From: Fimbriimonadaceae bacterium
GTDB taxonomy: Bacteria > Armatimonadota > Fimbriimonadia > Fimbriimonadales > Fimbriimonadaceae
Direction of reading: 5' to 3'
DNA length: 5,731 nucleotides
NCBI GenBank assembly: GCA_019694835.1
Contig: JAIBBE010000075.1
Location: 1 to 5,731, forward strand
The notes under the pieces were generated by a model, which saw only the letters and a program-made list of their open reading frames with translations, was not told the DNA's origin and searched no databases. A program made the translations under genes and the position numbers. Shown piece after piece: positions 1 to 5,731 of the stretch (its first letter is position 1; each line of letters opens with the position of its first letter).

Positions 1-1470
1 GTGGAGGCGGCACGCCATGAGGTAGTGCGTTCCAAGATTGCTGACCGAAGCCCAGAAGATGGGGAAGCGATCCTCACCGGTCTGGTCGTCTCGATGGACG
101 TTGAAGGTGACCACGTCAACCGTGCCAGCGCCAACATCGACCAGCATATGGAGATCGGGTTGCCTTTGCGGACTTCGAGTGTAGCTGGCAATTTGCGCGA
201 CGAATTCCGGCACGATTTCAACAGGTGGCAGGCTTTCATCCGGGGAACGTCTCACTCGCTCAAGGACACCTTCCGCATGATCGGCACTGATGGGCGCGCT
301 CCCCACACTGAGCATCCATGCTGCCTTCGCCGCACGTTCGTATTTGGCACGAATCGCATTGTCTTGCCACGGCGTTGTGGGAGCGCCAAGGTTGATATTC
401 CACTCCAGAGATCGATTTCGAACGAGCCCGGAGTGGCGATGAAACCACCAAGCCCGTACGTACCGCATGATCAATGCCAGGAAGACTGTTGCGTCAATCA
501 GACTGGATTTCGACGCATGTCCTTCCAGGAAGGGGAGTTTCAGGTCCGAGGCGACCCGGATCGCGTGAGGTGACCTGCCCAGGATGCATGAGCGGTCTGG
601 AAGAACGGAAAACTCTCCAGGCAATGTGAATTTCTCCGGACCAGCTTTGACCCCTGCCCAGTCGACGACGAAGATATCTCCACCGAAACCGATCGAACTC
701 TTGGTGTACGCGGTTCCGAAATCGATCCCCATGTAGACCGTGTGCGCTTTCCCGGCCGTGGATAGCGTTACCTCGCTACCCAGGCCTACCCAATCGTCGG
801 GTAGCTTGAATTCGTTCGGACGTGCGAGCCTGAATGATCTAGTCGCTAGGCTAGTTGGCTGAACCGGTGAAACCGGGGGCTTCGACCGCTTTGACGAAGG
901 CGCAGGCTTCCGGGCTGCTCCATGAGCGTCGCCCCGCGAAGGTGGATTGGAAAGTCTGGCCTGAGCACTGGCCTTAGTTCCCGGGCCAGTGCGCTTGACG
1001 TAGATAACGTGGGTTCCCCCAGTCGGTAGCTGTATTACCTTTTCAGCATAGCCACTCAAATCCTTGTTCCGATCTAGTCCGTGGCGCGCCTTCTTCGCGA
1101 CCTTTCCGTTCGGCTGTTTCAATGTGGATTTTCGATCCCGCTTGAGCTGCGGGGCGGCGGATACTTCTGAACGGGGAGCGAGCGAACTGGGGGCACCATT
1201 TTCTCGATAAAGCTGCTGAGCATTGATTCGGCCACCGGACAACATAGCCATCGCATCGCTGAGTGACGTTCGCTCCGCAACCCCATGTACTCGAACGAGG
1301 TGCTTTTTCAGGGCATCGAGCGGCACCTCACGGCCGCAACTCGGGCAAACCTCGATCCTTGCTCTTCGAGCATGATGCGATGTTTGATTGGTTTCTTGCT
1401 TCGACTTTTCTGATTGCGTGTCACGGAGATGTTTCTTGACCTTCTTCATCTCCTCGAACATCGAGCCCAT
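1..1470 (-). CDS. Zinc-finger Hsp70/actin-fold ATPase, 3' end outside the window
   Basis: The frame is open for 490 codons from the ATG at 1470 to the left edge, with no stop. N-terminal residues 1-40 are charged. Residues 42-62 form a C2H2-type zinc finger (C42, C45, H57, H62; spacing C-x2-C-x11-H-x4-H). Residues about 95-215 are a basic Pro/Ser/Lys-rich, probably disordered linker. The ATPase domain starts near 245: phosphate-1 MGIDFGTAYTK (247-257), a connect-1-like VPEFVAQIASY (420-430) and phosphate-2 LVDVGAGTVDVV (443-454). E422 to D445 is 23 residues, the same as Glu171 to Asp194 in DnaK, and T450 matches Thr199. This supports ATP binding and hydrolysis in an Hsp70-superfamily fold. 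A substrate-binding domain, if there is one, lies beyond the window. The gene sits 10 bases behind the helicase, so the products probably act together; their target is unknown. A plasmid-segregation (ParM-like) role is less likely given the fused zinc finger and partner. The fold call is firm, the function is not. Confidence 0.88.
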   Translation of the reverse strand, partial: MGSMFEEMKKVKKHLRDTQSEKSKQETNQTSHHARRARIEVCPSCGREVPLDALKKHLVRVHGVAERTSLSDAMAMLSGGRINAQQLYRENGAPSSLAPRSEVSAAPQLKRDRKSTLKQPNGKVAKKARHGLDRNKDLSGYAEKVIQLPTGGTHVIYVKRTGPGTKASAQARLSNPPSRGDAHGAARKPAPSSKRSKPPVSPVQPTSLATRSFRLARPNEFKLPDDWVGLGSEVTLSTAGKAHTVYMGIDFGTAYTKSSIGFGGDIFVVDWAGVKAGPEKFTLPGEFSVLPDRSCILGRSPHAIRVASDLKLPFLEGHASKSSLIDATVFLALIMRYVRAWWFHRHSGLVRNRSLEWNINLGAPTTPWQDNAIRAKYERAAKAAWMLSVGSAPISADHAEGVLERVRRSPDESLPPVEIVPEFVAQIASYTRSPQRQPDLHMLVDVGAGTVDVVTFNVHRDDQTGEDRFPIFWASVSNLGTHYLMACRLH

Positions 1471-1480
1471 ATACCTCCCC
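1471..1480 (-). promoter_or_regulatory. Strong ribosome binding site of the Hsp70-like gene
   Basis: On the minus strand the whole gap between the helicase stop (TGA, 1483-1481) and the next ATG (1470-1468) reads GGGGAGGTAT. GGAGG lies three bases before the ATG, a tight but usable spacing. In-frame ATGs at 1461 (residue 4) and 1449 (residue 8) could also serve; the first has a longer, 12-base spacing. The arrangement suggests translational coupling to the helicase gene. Confidence 0.75.
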
Positions 1481-4400
1481 TCATTCCCCCACGCGAACCA
1501 CCCCAGCGCATACGAAGTTCTTGGTTGGGTTGATCTGCTCGCGCAGTCTGATTCGTTCGAGCTGAGTGGCGTACTTCGATTCGAGCTTGTTGATTTTCCC
1601 TTGCGTCATATTGGCTGGCCCCTTCTTCCCTTGAGCCAGATACCGCTGCAGCTGCTCCTTCAGGCCTGGAAGCTTGCGTTCCATGTGCTGCTGCAAGGAA
1701 TGAATCTGGAATCGGGCTCTGTCGCTGTTCTCGTTCTGCTTACGTTTGAGAATGTCGTGAAAGTATTCGTCCAGCCGGGCTTCAAGTTGGTCGACGACTC
1801 CCTCGATATGGGCACCATCCAAATTCGACGCAGCATCCAGCCAATCTTCCCCGTACAGCCGGGCGACATTGAGCAACAAATCTGCGTCGTCATCCGGCAA
1901 GAGCTGCGTCGCACCTACGCGCATCGCAGCCGATGACAGCAGCTCTTCCGACTTGATTCCCTCGAAGCCCCAGCGTTTGACGCAAAAGACATAGTCGCCA
2001 GGCGGAAGCACGTTTTCGACAACGGCCGTACGCGCCAACCGGAGGGAAATGACAGGATAGAAGTGCTCGCCTACGTCTCGGAGTTTTTCGCTGACGAAGC
2101 GCACCAGCGGATGAAACTGGTTAATGACCTCAGTAACCCGGTTTGTCTGTGAGCCAACCTTATTCATGAATCGACATGAACGGCCCCCACCACCGGCCAA
2201 GAGGGTTTGCCCAAGCAGTTGCTTTCGCCGCAGGAAGTCATCGAACTGCGCTGCCACGCCAGGCGGAAGTTGAATGTCCACGAGGGATCGGTCATCCGGG
2301 TGTTGTTCGAATCGATGGCCGGGCGCGTGGGCATTCAGGAAATCCCGCACGTACACGAGCAAATCGGTCTCGGTGACGCGCCGCGACAACTCCTGAGCTG
2401 CAGTGATCTTCTCAAGCAACAATCCACCATGGGCGATCATCTGCGCGGCATTCTGCTCCAGTTGGCTCTGAGCCTGGCGCAGGTTCTCCAGCGCCTGTGC
2501 CGCTTGTTCGATGCGTGAATTTTCCTCGTCGACCGAAAGGGGACGCGTTAGAAGTTCCGCCTCCAGCTTCGAAATCGTAGCCCCGACCACGGGTTCCGGT
2601 TCGCCGAGCGCCTCTTCGAAGATCTTAAGGCGGTTCATCAGGCGGACGACGATCCGATCGTCGATGGTGCTTTCGAAATAGAGGTTCCAGATATGGAGCA
2701 GATCCGATTCTTGCCCTAGCCGGTCGATACGGCCGATCCGCTGCTCGACGCGCATGGGATTCCACGGCAGGTCATAGTTGACGAGGACGTGGCAGAACTG
2801 CAAATCCACGCCTTCCGCTGCGACCTCGGTGGAGACGAGCACCTTGAGCTTCTTGTCTTCCCGGAAGTCGTCGATGATTTCCTGCTTCGACCGGGTCATG
2901 TTCCCCCAGATCAGAGTTGACTCGATACTGGCGCGATTCAGGCGATCGGCAAGATATAGGGCGGTCGCGCGGAAGGTCGTAAACAGGACGATTTTCTCTT
3001 CCGGTTTCTGTTTCAGGAACGCACTCAGAACCTCGCGCAGCCGCTCAAACTTCGAATCGTGGCGTTCCAGCTCCTCCGCGGTGATCTTGCGCGGCAGCCT
3101 GGACTGCAGGAATTCTTTCAACGAGATCGAGAGGTCGGGTTCAGCATCCTCAAGCTCGAGTTCATCTGCGATGTCATCGATCCAACTGGTATCGCCTGAC
3201 ATCCATGCACGCGCGGTAGCGGCGGGACAACTGCAGACCTGACGCTGCGGCGTAGCAAGCAGGAAGCCGTCAGAGATGCCTCGCTGCCACGCATATTCAC
3301 GCGTCAGTTCCGTGACTGCCTGGTAAAACTCTCGCTCGAGCTCGGTCATCGGCACCGGTTGCCGCTGGATCGTCCGCAGTGGCCGCTTCATGTGGACGTC
3401 GCGTTTCCGGGTGCGCGTCACGGCATGGCCCATCAAGTTGATGCGTTCCAGCGATTCGGCGAGTTGTGCGCGGTAACCCTTCCCTTGCAGGAGTTCGTCC
3501 GTTGGCGGTTCGCTCACCAACGACCTGAGTTGGAGGGAGTCCGCCAGTAGTGGCTGTTTCGCCGCATCATCCAGGCGAGCAATGATGTCGCTTGCACTTG
3601 CCGCGGGATTCAAGGCCAGATCCCGCGCCTGAACCAGAGGGCGGTTGGCCTCGAGCATCTGCGCGAAATCGTGGGGGTAGCGGAAGTGCTCGGGGTCGGT
3701 CAGCTTGAGCAGGTTGAAGAGATCGTCATTCTTCAGATTGATCGGTGTGGCTGAAAGTAAGACCAGATAGTCGGTGGTATCGCGGACCAATTGCCCGAGG
3801 GTGTACGCAGCACTTTCTCGGTTTCGCATGTAGTGAGCCTCATCGAAGATCACCATATCGACGAGCGGCTCGTTATCGGCGTTCTCATCGAGCAAGTCAG
3901 CCAGTAGCCTGCGAGCGGTCGGCTTCTTCACGTCTGCGGTCTTGGTCGTCTTCCAGTCCTTGGGGGGACGAACGGACTGGTAGCTAACCACCCATGCCTG
4001 CCCTTCACCAGTTGCGGTCCGGGGCTTCTTCAGCTCATCTAACAAGCCCTGCGCATCGAGAATGGTTGCGTTGATGCCGAACCGCCGCAGCAGCTCGTCC
4101 CGCCATTTTTCGCGGAGCATGGCCGGGCAAATGACAAGCAGGCGACGCATGTCAAATCGTGCCCGCAATTCTGTCCAGATGAGGCCAGCCTCGATGGTTT
4201 TACCGAGGCCGACTTCGTCCGCAATCAGAATGCCGTTAGCCGGGGACTCCAGCAGGGTGAGGAGGGGCTTGTACTGGTGGGGGTAGAAGTCGGTATTCGT
4301 GATCCCCATGCTGTACACCAGATTCGCCAGGCGCCCAGCGAGGTGAACGTAAGTCAGGTTGCGGCGAATATCGGCGGCTCTCCCATAGGCACCCTGCCGA

Positions 4401-4594
4401 ATCAGCGCGTAATGGTCGTCGAGATCGACTTCGGACGCGAGTTCGAGCTCGTTCTCTGAAACGAAATCGGTGGTGCCGTCGGCAAACTTGACCTGAACGT
4501 ATTGACGCTGCCCGCGGGTCCTGGTGTTTCCGGTGCATGTGCCGGTTCGCCCAGGATTTAACGGTAATCTGACCTCAGTCCCCTTTTGCCACAT
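1481..4594 (-). CDS. SNF2/RapA-family helicase-like ATPase
   Basis: Complete gene, 1,037 residues from ATG 4594. Residues 2-55 resemble a small SH3/KOW-like beta domain. The helicase core follows: FYPHQ (103-107), Walker A DEVGLGKT (126-133), DEAH box (251-254), SATP (281-284), motif IV near KIVLFTTF (534-541), motif V near STEVAAEGVD (588-597) and motif VI QRIGRIDRLGQ (618-628). The catalytic residues are intact, so it should be an active ATP-dependent translocase or remodeller on DNA or nucleoprotein. Motif VI and the preceding PWNP resemble RapA/HepA, but the roughly 400-residue C-terminal part does not: it has coiled-coil-like stretches at 676-718 and 947-1023, the latter basic. No nuclease or methylase motif is visible. 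Start choice: ATG 4594 follows CTGAGGT by four bases. ATG 4633 (13 residues longer) also follows CTGAGGT, by seven bases, and TTG 4669 has a poor site. I prefer 4594 because the conserved fold starts there. It is the first gene of the leftward unit, and similar helicases occur in defence islands. Confidence 0.95.
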   Translation of the reverse strand: MWQKGTEVRLPLNPGRTGTCTGNTRTRGQRQYVQVKFADGTTDFVSENELELASEVDLDDHYALIRQGAYGRAADIRRNLTYVHLAGRLANLVYSMGITNTDFYPHQYKPLLTLLESPANGILIADEVGLGKTIEAGLIWTELRARFDMRRLLVICPAMLREKWRDELLRRFGINATILDAQGLLDELKKPRTATGEGQAWVVSYQSVRPPKDWKTTKTADVKKPTARRLLADLLDENADNEPLVDMVIFDEAHYMRNRESAAYTLGQLVRDTTDYLVLLSATPINLKNDDLFNLLKLTDPEHFRYPHDFAQMLEANRPLVQARDLALNPAASASDIIARLDDAAKQPLLADSLQLRSLVSEPPTDELLQGKGYRAQLAESLERINLMGHAVTRTRKRDVHMKRPLRTIQRQPVPMTELEREFYQAVTELTREYAWQRGISDGFLLATPQRQVCSCPAATARAWMSGDTSWIDDIADELELEDAEPDLSISLKEFLQSRLPRKITAEELERHDSKFERLREVLSAFLKQKPEEKIVLFTTFRATALYLADRLNRASIESTLIWGNMTRSKQEIIDDFREDKKLKVLVSTEVAAEGVDLQFCHVLVNYDLPWNPMRVEQRIGRIDRLGQESDLLHIWNLYFESTIDDRIVVRLMNRLKIFEEALGEPEPVVGATISKLEAELLTRPLSVDEENSRIEQAAQALENLRQAQSQLEQNAAQMIAHGGLLLEKITAAQELSRRVTETDLLVYVRDFLNAHAPGHRFEQHPDDRSLVDIQLPPGVAAQFDDFLRRKQLLGQTLLAGGGGRSCRFMNKVGSQTNRVTEVINQFHPLVRFVSEKLRDVGEHFYPVISLRLARTAVVENVLPPGDYVFCVKRWGFEGIKSEELLSSAAMRVGATQLLPDDDADLLLNVARLYGEDWLDAASNLDGAHIEGVVDQLEARLDEYFHDILKRKQNENSDRARFQIHSLQQHMERKLPGLKEQLQRYLAQGKKGPANMTQGKINKLESKYATQLERIRLREQINPTKNFVCAGVVRVGE

Positions 4595-4647
4595 GCCTAC
4601 CTCAGCTTGTATTCTCAAGGCATTATGCAGCATCAATTCGACCTCAG
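4572..4647 (-). repeat. Three direct CTGAGGT heptamers around the helicase start
   Basis: On the minus strand CTGAGGT occurs at 4647-4641, 4605-4599 and 4578-4572, with start-to-start distances of 42 and 27 bases. The first two lie at ribosome-binding distance from the ATGs at 4633 and 4594; the third is inside the coding region. They may be no more than ribosome binding sites plus a chance match, or they may be protein-binding half-sites. Confidence 0.35.
4622..4627 (-). promoter_or_regulatory. Candidate -10 box for the helicase operon
   Basis: The minus strand reads CATAAT here, matching five of six bases of the sigma-70 -10 consensus, 27 bases upstream of ATG 4594. Transcription from it would give a short leader with one Shine-Dalgarno site and would favour 4594 over 4633 as the start. 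No convincing -35 box is present at 16-18 bases, so the call is weak. Confidence 0.22.
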
Positions 4648-4672
4648 ATAGGGTGCGAGCTGCGAGCAAGCC

Positions 4673-4688
4673 TCTGAGTATTCTGAGT
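4673..4688 (+). repeat. Tandem TCTGAGT direct repeat
   Basis: TCTGAGT occurs at 4673-4679 and again at 4682-4688, a nine-base period. It lies upstream of the leftward operon. It could be an operator, but two short copies may be chance. Confidence 0.3.
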
Positions 4689-4818
4689 CAGATCCCCGGG
4701 CTGGTCACGAAATCCCCCTCATAAGGCCCCCTTTCCGGGGAGACGCCGCAGCCGCGACTGCATACCCTTCGCTCATGCGCTCGTAAGAGCAACACGCCGC
4801 CACTGAAGCGAGGTAAGC

Positions 4819-5319
4819 ATGATGTTTACCGCCACACCGACGACTCGCCAGCACAACATCGCATCGCCCAGTGAGGAGAGCAATGCTCGAGATGTCATCG
4901 AGACGCGCCTGTGGCTGGAGGAGCACGACTGGCTCTACAGCCTGCTGCGCAGTGAAGACAACGTGTCGCCGACCTTCCGCTTCCCCGATCTCATCGGCGC
5001 TTGCGTCTCACTGGTCTTCTCGCACCCCGACGCCCCTGCCCGCATCTTCCGGTTTCTCGGGACCGAGTTGGTTCTTCGCTCGCCCCAAACGTCGCGCCGC
5101 CGCGAATCGATGTGGCGGCCGCAGTACCAATTGCTGCTGGCGCTGCAGCGCTCACCTGCCAATCGGCACCCCAACCCCAAGTTTCAACTCGACCAACTGA
5201 CCACTGCCTGCGTCGCCCTGTGCCGGATAGAGGATGGCTCGGGAGCCGCCGTCCTGCGGCAGGCACGCCGCAACACGGCCGAACGATCCCATCGCGGGCG
5301 GGACGCACCGCCCGGCTGA
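4819..5319 (+). CDS. ICE-associated protein of unknown function with an internal duplication
   Basis: A 166-residue open frame with GAGG at 4810-4813 placed five bases before ATG 4819 (a second ATG follows directly at 4822). I recognise no named domain. The protein contains two related segments: residues 32-67 and 99-136 share a Trp, then LxxLLRS versus LLxALQRS, then PTFRF/PKFQL and GACVSLVF/TACVALCR, with an offset of 67 to 69 residues. No signal peptide or membrane segment is evident, so it is probably cytosolic. The tail after residue 137 is Arg/Ala/Gly-rich and less structured. It reads in the same direction as the transglycosylase 178 bases downstream and has similarly high GC, which places it with the ICE backbone and not the helicase cargo. 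Its role may be regulatory or accessory to transfer, but nothing in the sequence settles this. Confidence 0.75.
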   Translation: MMFTATPTTRQHNIASPSEESNARDVIETRLWLEEHDWLYSLLRSEDNVSPTFRFPDLIGACVSLVFSHPDAPARIFRFLGTELVLRSPQTSRRRESMWRPQYQLLLALQRSPANRHPNPKFQLDQLTTACVALCRIEDGSGAAVLRQARRNTAERSHRGRDAPPG

Positions 5320-5379
5320 GGCTTTCCTCGGCTCAACTGCTGTCCCTGATCGGCATCCCGACCCGCTCGCTCACCTCGC

Positions 5380-5394
5380 CCGGCTAAACGCCGG
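5380..5394 (+). other. Small hairpin between the ICE genes
   Basis: CCGGC (5380-5384) pairs with GCCGG (5390-5394) around a TAAAC loop. It lies 60 bases after the stop of the upstream gene. There is no T tract, so it is not a standard intrinsic terminator, and in GC-rich DNA a five-pair stem may be chance. Confidence 0.25.
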
Positions 5395-5450
5395 ACTGAC
5401 CCGAACCCGACCCTGACCGTCCGCGCACCGCCGACGGCCCAGACCTCGCT

Positions 5451-5468
5451 GCCCGCTTCCCGGCGGGC
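5451..5468 (+). promoter_or_regulatory. Hairpin in the leader of the transglycosylase gene
   Basis: GCCCGC (5451-5456) pairs perfectly with GCGGGC (5463-5468) around TTCCCG. The stem ends 16 bases before the Shine-Dalgarno sequence GGAG (5485-5488). The T-containing stretch after it is not a T run. It could slow decay of the downstream transcript or weakly attenuate; neither is shown. Confidence 0.3.
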
Positions 5469-5497
5469 CGTTCCGGTTTCGTTTGGAGAGGTGACTC

Positions 5498-5731
5498 ATG
5501 CGTCGACTGCCGCATCTTGCTGCCCTGGCTGCGTTTGCCGTCCTGGCGTTCGCGTCGACTGGGGCGCAGGCCTGCTGGGAGGAGGCTGCCCAGCGTTACG
5601 GCATCTCGGCCGACCTGCTCTATGCCATTGCCCGGGTCGAGTCGAACCTGAATCCCCTGGCGGTCAACCGCTCACACGTCCGGCGCACCGGGTCCTACGA
5701 CATCGGACTCATGCAGATCAACAGCGGACAC
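5498..5731 (+). CDS. ICE lytic transglycosylase (SLT fold), 5' part only
   Basis: The first 78 codons are present and the rest lies past the right edge. GGAGAGG at 5485-5491 is six bases before the ATG. Residues 1-25 are a signal peptide: two Arg, a hydrophobic Leu/Ala/Phe core, and cleavage expected after AQA (23-25). The Cys at 26 is not in a proper lipobox, so a soluble periplasmic enzyme is likelier than a lipoprotein. The mature start has the SLT signature: [20 protein letters not shown] (34-53) with catalytic Glu48, then GLMQIN (70-75). Such enzymes cleave the MurNAc-GlcNAc bond of peptidoglycan; in conjugative elements they open the wall for the type IV secretion channel. The insert [13 protein letters not shown] is typical of the transfer-associated subgroup. 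Placing it in an ICEclc/PAGI-2-like module is recognition from memory. Confidence 0.92.
   Translation, partial: MRRLPHLAALAAFAVLAFASTGAQACWEEAAQRYGISADLLYAIARVESNLNPLAVNRSHVRRTGSYDIGLMQINSGH

Larger units (their letters stand above)
4595..4818. other. Divergent intergenic region between cargo and ICE genes
   Basis: These 224 bases separate two genes that read away from each other, so both sets of start signals should lie here. The half near the helicase is AT-richer and holds the heptamer repeats, the weak -10 candidate and a 9-base-period direct repeat of TCTGAGT (4673-4679 and 4682-4688). The half near the ICE gene has a short hairpin, GCTC-GTAA-GAGC at 4779-4790, whose GTAA loop is of the GNRA type, and a weak CCCC/GGGG pairing at 4727-4740. 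Neither hairpin is followed by a T run, so I do not call a terminator. No coding frame is convincing. Confidence 0.6.

Noticed and set aside
1..573. Plus-strand open frame of 190 codons
   Set aside because: It lies antisense to the Hsp70-like gene, whose protein carries clear ATPase motifs over this span. The plus-strand translation shows no recognisable domain.
1388..1936. Plus-strand open frame of 182 codons
   Set aside because: Antisense to the helicase C-terminus and the start of the Hsp70-like gene; it crosses both genes' start/stop signals and has no motif of its own.
2778..3242. Plus-strand open frame of 154 codons, Ser/Arg-rich
   Set aside because: Antisense to helicase motifs IV to VI; the Ser/Arg bias is what opposite-strand reading of Glu/Leu/Asp codons gives.
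1481..4594. Assignment of the helicase to DISARM (DrmD) or Dpd (DpdE)
   Set aside because: It shares the SNF2 core with those proteins, but the neighbours seen here (an Hsp70-like gene and ICE genes) are not DISARM or Dpd components, and no methylase, DUF1998 or PLD gene is visible.
4595..4669. TTG at 4669 as the helicase start
   Set aside because: AGAGG lies only about one base before TTG, and two ATGs with better-spaced CTGAGGT sites follow in frame.
4727..4740. CCCC/GGGG pairing as an intrinsic terminator
   Set aside because: Only four pairs and no T run on either strand; it also lies upstream of both neighbouring genes.
4705..4926. Minus-strand small open frame of 73 codons upstream of the helicase
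   Set aside because: It overlaps the start of the plus-strand ICE gene, which has a better ribosome binding site, and has no recognisable domain.
5001..5387. Plus-strand open frame of 128 codons overlapping the ICE protein in another frame
   Set aside because: Long spurious frames are common in GC-rich DNA. The 4819 frame has the internal repeat and a start signal; this one is Pro/Arg-rich without motifs.
1..5731. tRNA, rRNA, CRISPR array, insertion sequence, integrase or attachment site
   Set aside because: None was seen on reading both strands. No regularly spaced repeats, transposase motifs or cloverleaf-like segments stand out.

Overview
This looks like cargo plus the edge of the transfer module of an integrative and conjugative element (ICE) in a GC-rich beta- or gammaproteobacterium (Pseudomonas, Xanthomonas or Burkholderiales type). 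The ICE reading rests on the right end: a small, densely packed, very GC-rich block whose last gene is a secreted SLT-fold lytic transglycosylase of the kind found in ICEclc/PAGI-2-like transfer regions. Host and element type are inferences; no tRNA, integrase or attachment site is visible.

Left and centre (1-4594, minus strand): two genes in one transcription unit. The first is a 1,037-residue SNF2/RapA-type helicase-like ATPase (1481-4594) with all core motifs intact. Ten bases after its stop codon, with a strong ribosome binding site filling the gap, a second gene starts at 1470 and runs off the left edge. Its 490 visible residues are an unbroken reading frame, with an N-terminal C2H2-type zinc finger, a long basic Pro/Ser-rich linker and then an Hsp70/actin-fold ATPase domain. 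The phosphate-1, connect-1 and phosphate-2 motifs are present with spacing close to that of DnaK. I do not recognise this pair as a named system. Its mobile-element setting and composition make an accessory role, possibly phage or plasmid defence, the best guess.

Middle (4595-4818): a divergent intergenic region holding the cargo start signals on one side and the ICE gene leader on the other. It contains heptamer repeats (CTGAGGT) around the helicase start and a plausible but weak promoter.

Right (4819-5731, plus strand): a 166-residue protein of unknown function built from two related segments, a 178-base gap with two small hairpins, then the first 78 residues of the lytic transglycosylase, cut by the window edge. 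The ICE genes read away from the helicase/Hsp70 pair, so the two blocks are separately transcribed. The transglycosylase would open peptidoglycan for the conjugation machinery, whereas the leftward pair is expected to act in the cytoplasm on nucleic acid or nucleoprotein.
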